Positions 1-10,000 of a stretch of DNA of 64,000 bases are shown here, piece by piece. The notes beneath the pieces were generated by a model. It was not told the DNA's origin. It did no database searches and worked only from the letters and a program-made list of their open reading frames with translations. Origin of the DNA: an uncultured Bacteroidia bacterium (lineage in GTDB: Bacteria > Bacteroidota > Bacteroidia > Bacteroidales > Prolixibacteraceae); the NCBI GenBank assembly GCA_903918045.1, contig CAIXCY010000088.1:1-64000 (forward strand), written 5' to 3'. A program made the position numbers and the translations under genes. Position 1 is the stretch's first letter, and every line of letters begins with the position of its first letter.

Positions 1-783
1 AGTTTCGGACAAACGCTTTGTTACCGTACTCTCTTTCAGAATATTACCAAAAAACAACATCCCTAATAACGGAAGGGCTGCTGGAACCAGCAGGCAAGTG
101 AGCAACAACCCTGCAATAGGAAAGAGGATTTTCTCCCGTTTGGAAACCGTTCTGAGAGGTTTCATCCTGATTACCCTTTCTTTACTTGTTGTAAGTAATT
201 TCATGAATATAGGCTGTAAAACAGGAATCAAGGCCATATAGGCATATGCTGAAATTGCGATAGCACCAATAAGTTCAGGAGCAAGTTTCGATGAAAGGAA
301 TATGGCAGTCGGCCCATCGGCTCCCCCAATAATGCCAATTGCTCCGGCCTCCGAGGGGGTAAACCCAAAATGGACCGCAATTACATAGGCACTAAAAATA
401 CCCAATTGAGTTGCAAAACCAATCAGGATTAATTTAGGATTGGAAATCAAGGCAGAAAAGTCTGTCATCGCACCGATACCTAAAAAAATCAGGGAGGGAT
501 AAATGCCCTTTAATACCCCCAAATAGAGGTAATTGAATGCACTTCCGCTTTCAAGGATTCCCACCTGTAATCCGGGATGAAATGCAATATTTCCAATTAA
601 AATTCCGAATCCAATCGGAACCAGCAGCATCGGCTCATACTCTCTGACAATTGCCAGATAGATAAAACACACGCCGATCAGAATCATCAAAATATTACCT
701 ATCGTGATATTCGCGAAAGCAGTATATTGAAAAAACTGACTCAGTTGCCCAATGATAAAAGTTAGAGAACCTGAATTTTCCAT
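1..783 (-). CDS. oadB: Sodium-translocating decarboxylase beta subunit (OadB family), partial
   Basis: This is the integral-membrane beta subunit that couples decarboxylation of a biotin-bound carboxyl group to Na+ export. The first 261 residues are visible; the C-terminal part (family length about 410-430) lies beyond the left edge. The ATG is at 783-781. Several hydrophobic segments are present, and the family hallmark GGADGPT occurs at about residues 153-159, the re-entrant region carrying the Asp that takes part in Na+ and proton handling. The gene begins 2 bp after the biotin-carrier stop codon and is the last visible gene of the mce-mmdA-OadG-biotin carrier-OadB operon. From that context the substrate is methylmalonyl-CoA rather than oxaloacetate or glutaconyl-CoA (inference). 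Confidence 0.93.
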   Translation of the reverse strand, partial: MENSGSLTFIIGQLSQFFQYTAFANITIGNILMILIGVCFIYLAIVREYEPMLLVPIGFGILIGNIAFHPGLQVGILESGSAFNYLYLGVLKGIYPSLIFLGIGAMTDFSALISNPKLILIGFATQLGIFSAYVIAVHFGFTPSEAGAIGIIGGADGPTAIFLSSKLAPELIGAIAISAYAYMALIPVLQPIFMKLLTTSKERVIRMKPLRTVSKREKILFPIAGLLLTCLLVPAALPLLGMLFFGNILKESTVTKRLSET

Positions 784-785
784 GG

Positions 786-1229
786 TTATTCTCCAATCAC
801 AATTAATATATCACCCTCCATTACCGAATCTCCTTTATTCTTGGAGATGGCAACAATCTTACCTGCCTTGTCAGCTTCAATGTTATTCTCCATCTTCATA
901 GCTTCCAGAACGAGCAGACGTTGTCCGATTTTTACCACATCTCCAACTTTCACAAAGAGTTCAAGAATGACTCCCGGGAGTGGTGATTTAATAGTTCCGC
1001 CACCCTTAGGGGCTGAAGGGCTACTTGTTTTCGCAACAGAAGGGTGGGTATCGGTTGAAGGAACAGAGATGCTTCGTACTAATTTAGGTGTTTTAACCGG
1101 TGTCATATCCTTATCCACTTCAACGTTGTATTTAGTACCGTTGATTTCTATCTCAGCAATATTATCTTCAATACTTAGCACCTCTGCACTGTATTGATTG
1201 CCATTTATTTTAAACTTAAATTTTTTCAT
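786..1229 (-). CDS. Biotin carboxyl carrier subunit of the Na+-pumping decarboxylase
   Basis: A 147-residue biotinyl carrier that shuttles the carboxyl group from the carboxyltransferase (MmdA) to the membrane beta subunit. The C-terminal biotinyl/lipoyl domain covers about residues 78-147 and contains the EAMKMEN motif; K112 is the expected biotinylation site. The N-terminal 45 residues form a small beta-rich domain, and a Pro/Ser/Thr-rich linker (about 43-76) joins the two, as in other mobile biotin domains. Spacing is 12 bp from the upstream OadG stop and 2 bp to the downstream beta subunit, so the genes are almost certainly cotranscribed. Confidence 0.93.
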   Translation of the reverse strand: MKKFKFKINGNQYSAEVLSIEDNIAEIEINGTKYNVEVDKDMTPVKTPKLVRSISVPSTDTHPSVAKTSSPSAPKGGGTIKSPLPGVILELFVKVGDVVKIGQRLLVLEAMKMENNIEADKAGKIVAISKNKGDSVMEGDILIVIGE

Positions 1230-1241
1230 TTTCAGTCCGCT

Positions 1242-1670
1242 TTATCTTGGTGATTTTCTTAATCCATAAATTTTAGAACTCCATGGTGAATAGGTTCTTG
1301 AAACCTTTGTCATTGTAATTATCGGATCTTCCTGATCGTGTAATTCATTATTATACAAATACAAGGCCATCACGATTGCTGCACTGACTTCGCCTGATAA
1401 TTTTTCCTTGGCGATTCCTGGAGAAGTAGCTTCGATGAGTTTTTTAGCTTTTCTTGCATCAATTGTCATAATATATCCGATCACTTTAAAAAGGAAATAC
1501 AATAACAGCAATGCGATAAAAACAAAAATAAAAGCGGGCATAATTGACCCAATTCCATTGGACTCACTGAAGGGCAAATCTTTTGTATTCTGGCCATTGG
1601 AATTTTGAATTCCGATGCAGAGCAGAACAAGTGCAATCAGCCGTAAAATATGTAATTTATTTTTTAGCAT
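1242..1670 (-). CDS. OadG-family gamma/delta subunit of the Na+ pump decarboxylase
   Basis: A 142-residue small membrane subunit. A hydrophobic N-terminal segment (about residues 8-26, ending before QNTK) looks like a signal peptide or first anchor, and a second strong transmembrane helix lies at about 43-68. The C-terminal part contains VSRTYSPWSSKIYGL, a stretch I recognise from OadG-like proteins of Bacteroidota. In this enzyme class the gamma/delta subunit anchors the carboxyltransferase and biotin carrier to the membrane beta subunit. It sits between mmdA (12 bp gap) and the biotin carrier (12 bp gap), which supports the call although the family is poorly conserved in sequence. Confidence 0.82.
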   Translation of the reverse strand: MLKNKLHILRLIALVLLCIGIQNSNGQNTKDLPFSESNGIGSIMPAFIFVFIALLLLYFLFKVIGYIMTIDARKAKKLIEATSPGIAKEKLSGEVSAAIVMALYLYNNELHDQEDPIITMTKVSRTYSPWSSKIYGLRKSPR

Positions 1671-1682
1671 AACTACTCAAAA

Positions 1683-3254
1683 TTAAAGCGGAAGGTTTGA
1701 ATGTTTTTTAGCGGGCATCGTATCCTTTTTCGTTGCCAGAGACTGTAGTGCCCGGATAATACGGAACCTGGTATTTCGTGGTTCAATCACATCATCAATA
1801 TATCCGTATCTTGCAGCATTGTAAGGATTAGCAAATTCCTGTTTGTATTCAGCTTCGGCCTTCGCAACGTATTCTGCGCGGGAAGCCGCATCAGGTAAGC
1901 CGGCAATATGTTTGCTCCGTAACACTTCAATGGCACCTTTTGGACCCATTACTGCGATCTCAGCCTGTGGCCAGGCATAATTGACATCTCCGCGCAAATG
2001 CTTGGAACTCATTACGCAATAGGCGCCTCCATAGGCTTTACGAAGAATTACTGTGATTTTCGGAACTGTCGCTTCGCCATAAGCAAATAATAATTTTGCA
2101 CCATGAATAATGATACCTCCATACTCTTGGGCAGTACCGGGTAAAAATCCGGGAACATCCTCCAGGGTCACCAAAGGGACATTAAATGCATCACAAAAGC
2201 GGATAAAGCGGGCAGCCTTTCTTGAAGCATTAATATCCAGAACACCTGCAAGGTAGGATGGCTGATTGGCCACAAGTCCTACCGGCATACCGTTAAAGCG
2301 GGCAAATCCTACGACAATATTCTGGGCATAATTACGGTGGACCTCCATAAATTCGCCGTAATCTACAATTGAGTGGATGACATCCTTAACATCGTAGGGC
2401 TTATTTGGATTTTCAGGTATTATATCATTCAGATTATCGTCCAGACGGTCAATCGGATCATTACATGGAGCAATCGGTGGATCTTCAAGATTATTCTGTG
2501 GAAGGAAGGAGAGCAATTTACGGATGAGCAATAATCCTTCTTCTTCAGAATCTGAAACAAAGTGAGTTACCCCTGATTTGGTTCCGTGTACAATAGCTCC
2601 TCCAAGCTGTTCGTCAGTTACAACCTCGCCGGTTACCGTTTTTACAACCTTTGGTCCAGTAACAAACATGTAACTGGTATCTTTACTCATCACAATAAAA
2701 TCGGTTAATGCGGGTGAATAGACTGCACCACCGGCGCAAGGGCCAAAAACGGCTGATATCTGAGGAATTACCCCGGATGCCATTATATTTCGCTGGAAAA
2801 TCTCAGCATAACCGGCCAACGCTGTAACACCTTCCTGTATACGTGCACCTCCGGAATCGTTAATCCCGATGCAAGGAGCACCAACTTTCATTGCCATATC
2901 CATCACTTTGCAGATCTTCTGGGCAAATGTCTCCGAAAGTGATCCGCCAAAAACGGTAAAGTCTTGTGAAAAGATGAAGATCGTGCGGCCATCTATTGTC
3001 CCTCGTCCTGTGACAACGCCATCACTCATGAATTTGGTCTTCTCCATCCCAAAATTGGTACAGCGATGGGTTACAAACATGTCAAACTCTTCAAAGCTCC
3101 CTTCATCCAGAATTAAGTCGATTCGTTCGCGTGCGGTTAATTTCCCTTTTGCGTGTTGCGCATCAATTCGTTTCGCTCCACCCCCAAGTTTGGCCTCCGC
3201 ACGAAGGTCAATCAAATTTTTAATCTTGTCCTGATTGCTCATCGTACTATTCAT
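1683..3254 (-). CDS. mmdA: Methylmalonyl-CoA decarboxylase carboxyltransferase subunit (MmdA/PccB family)
   Basis: A 523-residue acyl-CoA carboxyltransferase of full family length. It moves the carboxyl group of (S)-methylmalonyl-CoA to biotin, releasing propionyl-CoA. Both crotonase-like halves are present; the two glycine-rich oxyanion-hole segments are visible as SGGARIQEG in the N-terminal half and [11 protein letters not shown] in the C-terminal half. The preferred ATG is at 3254; a second in-frame ATG four codons later (3242) is an alternative. The same subunit also occurs in propionyl-CoA carboxylase, but no biotin carboxylase gene is here while the membrane pump subunits are, so the decarboxylase role is favoured. 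The start is 18 bp after the epimerase stop. Confidence 0.95.
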   Translation of the reverse strand: MNSTMSNQDKIKNLIDLRAEAKLGGGAKRIDAQHAKGKLTARERIDLILDEGSFEEFDMFVTHRCTNFGMEKTKFMSDGVVTGRGTIDGRTIFIFSQDFTVFGGSLSETFAQKICKVMDMAMKVGAPCIGINDSGGARIQEGVTALAGYAEIFQRNIMASGVIPQISAVFGPCAGGAVYSPALTDFIVMSKDTSYMFVTGPKVVKTVTGEVVTDEQLGGAIVHGTKSGVTHFVSDSEEEGLLLIRKLLSFLPQNNLEDPPIAPCNDPIDRLDDNLNDIIPENPNKPYDVKDVIHSIVDYGEFMEVHRNYAQNIVVGFARFNGMPVGLVANQPSYLAGVLDINASRKAARFIRFCDAFNVPLVTLEDVPGFLPGTAQEYGGIIIHGAKLLFAYGEATVPKITVILRKAYGGAYCVMSSKHLRGDVNYAWPQAEIAVMGPKGAIEVLRSKHIAGLPDAASRAEYVAKAEAEYKQEFANPYNAARYGYIDDVIEPRNTRFRIIRALQSLATKKDTMPAKKHSNLPL

Positions 3255-3272
3255 TAATTATTAAACTGTGAA

Positions 3273-3674
3273 TTATTCACTGCAAAGTTCGGTAAGTACT
3301 CCTAAAGTAGATTTTGGATGTAAAAAGCCTATATTTAACCCTTCAGCGCCTTTTCTTGCCTGTTTATCAATTAATTGAATTCCTGCTTCACTTGCCTGTT
3401 CAAGGGCTGCGTTAACGTTATCAACGGCAAAGGCAAGGTGATGAACTCCGGGACCTTTTTTCTCCAGAAATTTACCGATCGGTCCTTCCGGATCAGTAGA
3501 TTCAAGAAGTTCAATTTTTGTCTGACCAACCTTGAAGAAAGCGGTCTTAACTTTTTGGTCTGCAACAACTTCTGTTGCATAGCATTTGGTCCCTAAAAGT
3601 GTTTCGTAGTAGGGAATGGCAGTTTCAAGGCTTACAACTGCAATACCAATATGCTCAATATGTGATACATTCAT
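3273..3674 (-). CDS. mce: Methylmalonyl-CoA epimerase
   Basis: A 133-residue vicinal-oxygen-chelate (glyoxalase fold) protein that interconverts (R)- and (S)-methylmalonyl-CoA, linking the B12 mutase to the decarboxylase. Two beta-alpha-beta-beta-beta modules are recognisable. Candidate metal ligands sit at the family positions: H8 in the first module, H78/H79 in GVHHLAF, and E129 near the C-terminus. It is the first gene of the decarboxylase operon, with mmdA starting 18 bp downstream. The 114 bp upstream separates it from the CoA-transferase stop codon and could hold its own promoter, although I see no clear TAnnTTTG box there. Confidence 0.94.
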   Translation of the reverse strand: MNVSHIEHIGIAVVSLETAIPYYETLLGTKCYATEVVADQKVKTAFFKVGQTKIELLESTDPEGPIGKFLEKKGPGVHHLAFAVDNVNAALEQASEAGIQLIDKQARKGAEGLNIGFLHPKSTLGVLTELCSE

Positions 3675-3788
3675 CTTAAAATTGATTTACTATTTTGTAG
3701 ATAAAAATTCTTTTTTTTCGAATTGATCACCCAAAATAATTCTGATTGATGCTCGTAATATTCAGATTGATGGGTGTCTAAAAATTCC

Positions 3789-5096
3789 TTATGTAAGCGG
3801 AATAAACCTGTAATGAGGACCAAACCGTTCAAAGGCAGCCTTATCGAGCATCTCCCGATGATTTGGATGAGCTATTGAAATCAATAATTTCGCCCGCTCC
3901 TGCATCGTTTTTCCATACAGGTTGACAGCTCCAAACTCAGTTACGACCCAGTGAATATTGGCACGTGTTGAGACTACCCCGGAGCCTTCAATAAGAGTTG
4001 GGCTAATTTTAGACATCCCTTTCTCAGTTATGGATGGCATCGCAATAATCGGTCTTCCACGAAACGAGTACCCTGCTCCCCGAATAAAATCAATCTGACC
4101 GCCAACACCTGAATAATGTTTAATTCCGATTGAATCGGCACAAACCTGACCTGTTAAATCAATAGCCAATGCTGAATTTATAGCAGTCACTCGATCAAGT
4201 TTACGAATGACTGAAACGTTATTTGTATGATCAACATCCATCATGGCGACCATTGGGTTATCATCAATAAAATCGTATAATGCCTTTGATCCCATTAGGA
4301 AAGAAGCCACCATCTTCCCTTTGTCAATATTCTTCATACTTCCGTTTACGACTCCGCTTTCTACAAGTGGAAGAATTCCATCGGCAAACATTTCAGTATG
4401 AACCCCCAGATTCTTGTGGTTTCCGAGTTGAGCAAGAACAGCATTGGGAATACCTCCGATACCCATCTGTAAACAGGCTCCATCTTCAATTAAGGCAGCA
4501 GCATTTTTCCCGATGGCAATATCAGTTTCTGTTAAAGGATCAAGTTTATGAGCATATAGGGGCGTATCATCTTCAACAAACAGATCAATCTGTTCAAGCC
4601 TGATCATTGCATCACCCCAGGCACGTGGCACATGCGGGTTAACCAATGCAATTACTACATCTGCATTTTGAACTGCAGCAAGAGTTGCATCAACAGATGT
4701 TCCAAGAGAAACATATCCATGTTTATCAGGAACTGAAACCATAATCATGGCAACATTAACTTTGAGGTACCCTTCACGGATTAATTTTTGAGTTTCACTG
4801 AGAAAAACCGGTATATAATCAGCGTAGCCGGCCTGGGTCTGTTTGCGCAGGTTTGCACCTACAAAGAATTGCTGAATATCAAATATCCCTTCAAATTCGG
4901 GATTGGCATAGTCTACAGGACCTTCAATATGAATATGCTGAATTTTTACACCATAAATCTCTCCGGCCCGGCCGCGCTCAACCATCGCCTTTATTAACCG
5001 ATGTGGGGTAACAGCTACACCACTTAAATGAACCCGGTCACCCGATTTGATTACTTTAACCGCTTCTTCTGCCGTAACATACCTAACTTGCTTCAT
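3789..5096 (-). CDS. Acetyl-CoA hydrolase/transferase family CoA-transferase (4-hydroxybutyrate/butyryl-CoA type)
   Basis: A 435-residue CoA-transferase, the usual length for the 4-hydroxybutyrate and butyryl-CoA:acetate branch rather than the roughly 500-residue succinyl-CoA:acetate branch. The N-terminal CoA-transferase half is followed by a C-terminal hydrolase-like half with the conserved stretches SGVVSTRANIHWVVTEFG and GKTMQERA. The catalytic glutamate that forms the CoA-thioester intermediate is expected to be E235, in VHTEMFADG. Lying just upstream of the epimerase/decarboxylase operon on the same strand, it could exchange CoA between propionyl-CoA and succinate or acetate at the end of a succinate-propionate fermentation; that substrate assignment is inference. 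Confidence 0.88.
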   Translation of the reverse strand: MKQVRYVTAEEAVKVIKSGDRVHLSGVAVTPHRLIKAMVERGRAGEIYGVKIQHIHIEGPVDYANPEFEGIFDIQQFFVGANLRKQTQAGYADYIPVFLSETQKLIREGYLKVNVAMIMVSVPDKHGYVSLGTSVDATLAAVQNADVVIALVNPHVPRAWGDAMIRLEQIDLFVEDDTPLYAHKLDPLTETDIAIGKNAAALIEDGACLQMGIGGIPNAVLAQLGNHKNLGVHTEMFADGILPLVESGVVNGSMKNIDKGKMVASFLMGSKALYDFIDDNPMVAMMDVDHTNNVSVIRKLDRVTAINSALAIDLTGQVCADSIGIKHYSGVGGQIDFIRGAGYSFRGRPIIAMPSITEKGMSKISPTLIEGSGVVSTRANIHWVVTEFGAVNLYGKTMQERAKLLISIAHPNHREMLDKAAFERFGPHYRFIPLT

Positions 5097-5276
5097 ACAG
5101 TAAAATGATTGATTTAATTTCCCGCTAAATTAAATATTATAACCCGTTTGAAAAAGAAGAAATGAGGTTAAAACTATTTTTTTTCAAAATATCGACTTGA
5201 ATATTTGAAATTTTGGATTTTTAAATAAACGCCGAATAATTGTAACCTACTATCTATGAACTTTATTAAACTTTAG

Positions 5277-5284
5277 TATGTTTG
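5277..5284 (+). promoter_or_regulatory. Candidate Bacteroidota -7 box upstream of the lipoamide-dehydrogenase homologue
   Basis: TATGTTTG matches the Bacteroidota -7 consensus TAnnTTTG exactly and lies 22 bp before the ATG at 5307. No good TTTG -33 element is found at the usual spacing, so confidence is limited. Confidence 0.4.
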
Positions 5285-5306
5285 CTATTTATATTGATGA
5301 TAAAAT

Positions 5307-6812
5307 ATGACAAAATACGATTTGGCAATTATCGGCAGTGGTCCCGGAGGTTTTGCTGCAACAATGAGGGCTGTTGACTTTGGAAAAAATGTCTGTCTGA
5401 TAGAGGCGGGGCATATCGGTGGCACCGGGATTATGAATGGTCCCCTAACATCAAAAACGATGTGGGAGCTCTCAGTCGATTATTCAATTGCCGCAGCTGT
5501 CGACCGAGGCTACAGAGCTTCAGGACTGCAGGTTGATTATAACATGGTTAAAAAAACAGTCCTGGCAGCAGCTAAAACGAAGCAATACCAGATGCTGTCG
5601 CAGATCGAAACTTTTTCGGCCAACAATCACTCGGGTGGAACAATAACCTACAAACGTGGCTTTGCCAAATTTCTTGATCGTAACACCCTCCAAATCGAAG
5701 GTGAAAACGGATTAGAAACCATTGAAGCCGATTATATTATAATTGCCACTGGTTCCAGACCCCGTGAACTGCCGGAATTACCAGTTGACCAGAAACAGAT
5801 ATTCGATTCAGACGGACTGCTTAATCTGGATCGGTTTCCCGAACGGATGATGATTCTTGGTTCGGGAATAATTGGTTGCGAATTTGCAACGATATTCTCA
5901 AACTTCAAACAAACAGAAGTTCACCTGCTGGATAAGGCTCATCGGGTAATCCCTTTTGAGGATGATGATGTAAGCGATTTTGTGTCGAGTAATCTGGAGC
6001 GAAACGGGGTAATCATCCACCATACTGCAACGCTTCGAAATGTACGAAAGGCTAAAGATCATTTACAGGTGATTCTCGATTATGATGATGGACATAGCCA
6101 GGTGGTTGAAGTCGATATTATCCTTGTTTCCATTGGCCGGGATGCCAATACCAAAGGACTTGGACTTGAAAATGTAGCAATCAAACCTAATGTTAAGGGG
6201 TTCCTTCATATCAATGAGGAGTGCGCAATAGGCGATTTTAAAGGGTGCAATATCTTCGCAGCAGGGGACGTAACCGGACAAAAAGCATTGTATGGAGTTG
6301 CCGAGGAGCAGGGAAGATTTATTGTCGAGGCTATTTATGGAAAATCAGCGTTACCACTCGACTACTCCTATATGCCAACGCTTATGTTTTTTAAACCGGA
6401 ACTGGCATCGGTAGGTGCAAATGAGAAAATCCTGCGTGATCAAAAAATTCCGTATAAATCAATTTATTATTCGAATGAACTGGTAAACAGGGCGATTGCA
6501 ATGCGAAGTACAAAAGGCTTTGTTAAGATTATCGTAAGCAACGATGGTACTGAAAAAATTCTTGGCATGCGCGCCGCAGGTCCTCAGGCTTCGGCATTTA
6601 TCGTGTCAATTGCATACCTTATCAATTCCGACATCCGGCTCCATGAGGTCTTGCAAAGTATTCATCCACATCCTAGTATTACAGAGGGTATCCAGGAGTG
6701 TATCCGGATTTTTTACAATCAGTCAATCTATAAGCCAAAAGCTTTTCCGTCACTTATAAAGATTACTGAATGGAAACCTGAAACAGATGAAGCTGTTAAA
6801 ATTGAGAAGTAG
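5307..6812 (+). CDS. Dihydrolipoamide dehydrogenase homologue lacking the redox-active cysteine pair
   Basis: A 501-residue flavoprotein with the architecture of class I pyridine nucleotide-disulfide oxidoreductases: an FAD Rossmann motif GSGPGG at residues 10-15, an NAD-binding domain with GSGIIGCEFA near the middle, a second FAD motif ending in AAGDV, and a C-terminal dimerisation domain. The C-terminal His-Glu dyad of lipoamide dehydrogenases is kept (H455 in HPHP, E460). The CxxxxC disulfide that normally follows the first GG is absent: aligned positions are G41 and P46 in GGTGIMNGPLTSK, although the following Lys (K50) is retained. It cannot perform the usual dithiol chemistry. No 2-oxoacid dehydrogenase genes are adjacent. 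The electron acceptor is unknown; the fold call is secure, the function is not. Confidence 0.85.
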   Translation: MTKYDLAIIGSGPGGFAATMRAVDFGKNVCLIEAGHIGGTGIMNGPLTSKTMWELSVDYSIAAAVDRGYRASGLQVDYNMVKKTVLAAAKTKQYQMLSQIETFSANNHSGGTITYKRGFAKFLDRNTLQIEGENGLETIEADYIIIATGSRPRELPELPVDQKQIFDSDGLLNLDRFPERMMILGSGIIGCEFATIFSNFKQTEVHLLDKAHRVIPFEDDDVSDFVSSNLERNGVIIHHTATLRNVRKAKDHLQVILDYDDGHSQVVEVDIILVSIGRDANTKGLGLENVAIKPNVKGFLHINEECAIGDFKGCNIFAAGDVTGQKALYGVAEEQGRFIVEAIYGKSALPLDYSYMPTLMFFKPELASVGANEKILRDQKIPYKSIYYSNELVNRAIAMRSTKGFVKIIVSNDGTEKILGMRAAGPQASAFIVSIAYLINSDIRLHEVLQSIHPHPSITEGIQECIRIFYNQSIYKPKAFPSLIKITEWKPETDEAVKIEK

Positions 6813-6820
6813 GCTGTAGA

Positions 6821-6841
6821 CTATTAGGCTATTAGGCTATT
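6821..6841. repeat. Short tandem repeat (8-bp unit)
   Basis: The unit TATTAGGC occurs twice in tandem, followed by a partial third copy, just after the stop of the flavoprotein gene. It may be a simple slippage repeat; no function is apparent. Confidence 0.5.
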
Positions 6842-6955
6842 GAACAATTTAGGATATGATGTTTATAAATCCGAGCTGCCTGCCTTACATTAATCTGTGT
6901 TCGGTTTACTGTAGAAACCAGTGGACAATTGCCTTTCACCTAAGCTGGATGCAAG

Positions 6956-6984
6956 TTTCCACCAAGATTTTTTCCTTATCTTTG
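6956..6984 (+). promoter_or_regulatory. Probable purL promoter
   Basis: TATCTTTG at 6977-6984 is an exact match to TAnnTTTG. A TTTC element (one mismatch to TTTG) lies 17 bp upstream at 6956-6959. The predicted start would fall about 35-40 bp before the purL ATG at 7029. Confidence 0.5.
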
Positions 6985-7028
6985 CCCGTAATGAAAACCA
7001 TTGACCAAGTCAATTAAAACAATCCCCA

Positions 7029-10000
7029 ATGATCCTCTTTTTTAAAGGAATATCAAATCTGATCGCTGTAGATTCGCAAACTGAATTGTCCGATTTTGAT
7101 CTCGAGAAATTAGTCTGGCTGTTTGATAATGCAGTTTTAATCTCACAGAATTCTATTTCAGGAATTTACGTTGGTCCAAGAAAGGAAATGATCACCCCAT
7201 GGAGCACGAATGCCGTTGAAATAACGCAGAATATGGGCATTCGCAACATTGGCAGAATAGAGGAATTTTATGAAGTTGAGTCTGAACATCCAAAGTTTGA
7301 CCCGATGCTTCAGGTTGTCTATAAAGGCCTGGACCAGAAAATATTTGAAATCTACCACCAGCCTGAACCAGTTATTTCAATTGATGATATTGCTGCTTAC
7401 AGTAGCTCTGAAGGGTTAGCTTTAAGCGAAGATGAGGTTACGTACCTTAATGAAGTATCAACTAAATTAGGGCGTAAATTAACTGATAGTGAAGTCTTTG
7501 GATTTTCCCAGGTAAATTCGGAACATTGTCGCCATAAAATATTTAACGGAAATTTCATAATTGACGGAGTTGAGAAAGAGTCTACCCTTTTTCAGCTTAT
7601 AAAGAAAACAACCCAGTCGAATCCCAATACTATTTTATCTGCTTACAAAGATAATTGCTCATTCAGCCAAGGTCCTGACTCTGAACAATTTGCGCCAATA
7701 TCTCAGGATAAACCAGATTTTTTTCAGGTAACAGATATTCAAACCATTCTTTCGCTTAAAGCTGAGACCCATAATTTTCCAACCACGGTTGAGCCATTTA
7801 ACGGTGCCGCAACCGGCACAGGGGGTGAGATCCGCGACAGGATGGCCGGAGGAAAGGGAAGTTTCCCCATTGCCGGAACAGCAGTTTACATGACGTCATA
7901 CTCAAGAAATGATGACCAGGGACGTTCATGGGAGGATGCAACAGAGGCACGACCATGGTTATACCAGACACCTGAAGAGATATTAATAAAAGCCTCAAAC
8001 GGCGCCTCGGATTTTGGAAATAAGTTTGGCCAGCCGCTTATTAACGGATCGGTCTTAACTTTTGAACATTTCGAAAATCAAAAAAAATTCGGTTACGATA
8101 AAGTGATAATGCAGGCTGGCGGAATTGGCTACGCGCGTCAGGAAGATTGTCTCAAAAGTGTTCCAGGCATTGGTGATAAAGTGGTCTTACTTGGTGGTGA
8201 TAATTACAGGATCGGCATGGGTGGAGGAGCCGTTTCTTCAGTGGATACAGGAGAGTTTGAGAGTCATATCGAATTAAATGCAGTTCAACGTGCAAACCCT
8301 GAGATGCAGAAAAGGGCATATAATACGATCAGGGCCTTGGCAGAGTCAGGGAACAATCCAATTATATCAATTCATGATCATGGTGCAGGGGGACATTTAA
8401 ATTGTTTGTCAGAATTAGTGGAAGAGACTGGGGGGAAAATTTATATCGATCAGTTACCCGTTGGCGACCCTACCCTTTCTGCAAAAGAAATTGTTGGAAA
8501 TGAGTCACAGGAGCGGATGGGTTTTGTGACAAGCAGCGAAAATATTGATCTTATTACCCGAATTGCCGAGCGGGAGCGCTCACCGATTTATGTAATTGGA
8601 GAAACAACCGGAAACCGAAAATTCACCTTCATCAACCGCAAAACAGACGAAAAACCCATCAACTGGGAACTCGCCTATATGTTTGGAAAGCCGCCAAAAA
8701 CTGTTTTGGAGGATGACTCCAAAACAGCGACATTTTCGGATGTAACCTACAATAAATCGCTGGTTAATAGTTATATTGAACAGATACTTCAACTCGAATC
8801 TGTTGGTTGTAAAGATTGGCTTACGAATAAGGTTGACAGGTCAGTAACCGGTAAGATTGCCAAACAACAATGTGCCGGCGAATTACAGCTTCCGCTAAAC
8901 AACCTTGGGGTAGTCGCAATTGATTATCAGGGAACAAAAGGAATTGCAACATCATTAGGACATGCACCAGCTGCAGGTTTGATAGATTCTGCCAACGGTT
9001 CAATTCTATCAATTGCTGAATCTTTGACCAATATTATCTGGGCGCCATTTACCCATCGAATCAAGGGTATTTCGCTTTCAGCCAACTGGATGTGGCCGGC
9101 AAAGAATCCGGGTGAAAACTTCCGGCTTTACAACGGAGTAGAAGCCGCTTCGACCTTTGCCTGTGCTTTGGGCGTAAACATTCCGACAGGAAAAGACTCC
9201 CTGTCGATGACCCAGAAATATAAAAACGATGTGGTTTATGCACCCGGTACTGTTATTATTTCTGCATCCGGTGAGGTATCAGATATACGTAAAGTGGTAG
9301 AACCTGTTTTGGTTGTCGATGTTACCAAACCAATTTATTATATCGATTTTTCAAAAGCGCCTAAATTATTAGGAGGCAGCTCACTGGCACAAATATTGAG
9401 TCAATTGGGCAATTCAACACCTACAGTTAACGATCCTGAATATTTTATCAATGCTTTTAATACCATACAGGAATTAATTGAAAATCAACAAATTCTGTCT
9501 GGCCATGATATTTCAGCAGGAGGAATTCTTACAACACTGCTCGAGATGTGTTTTGCCCAAAATAAAGGGGGAATTGAGGTTAACCTGACCGGAATTGATG
9601 AATTTGACAGTGTAAAAGCGTTGTTCAGCGAAAATCCGGGAATCGTGGTCCAACCCAAAGATTCAATAGTTTTCGAGGCCGAATTAACCAACAGTGGAAT
9701 TGCCTTTGTCAGGATTGGAAATCCAACAAATAGTCGTGAAATTACGGTAACAAATGGCGCCGACTCGTTTAAATTCGATATTGATGCTCTTCGCGATAAA
9801 TGGTTCAGACCGTCTTACCTGCTTGACCGCATTCAGAGCAGCGAAAAACTGGCCTTGGAGCGATTCGGGAATTATAAGAAAAACGAACTTAAATTTGATT
9901 TTGGCCTGTTTACCGGAAAATTAATAGATTTGGGAATCGATCCAAAGCGTCGACAACCATCGGGAATTAAGGCTGCAATTATTCGGGAGAAGGGGAGCAA

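Noticed and set aside
841-1197. A 118-codon plus-strand frame over the biotin-carrier gene
   Set aside because: It is the complement of a conserved biotinyl domain with the AMKM motif; the plus-strand translation is low-complexity Ser/Thr without family signal.
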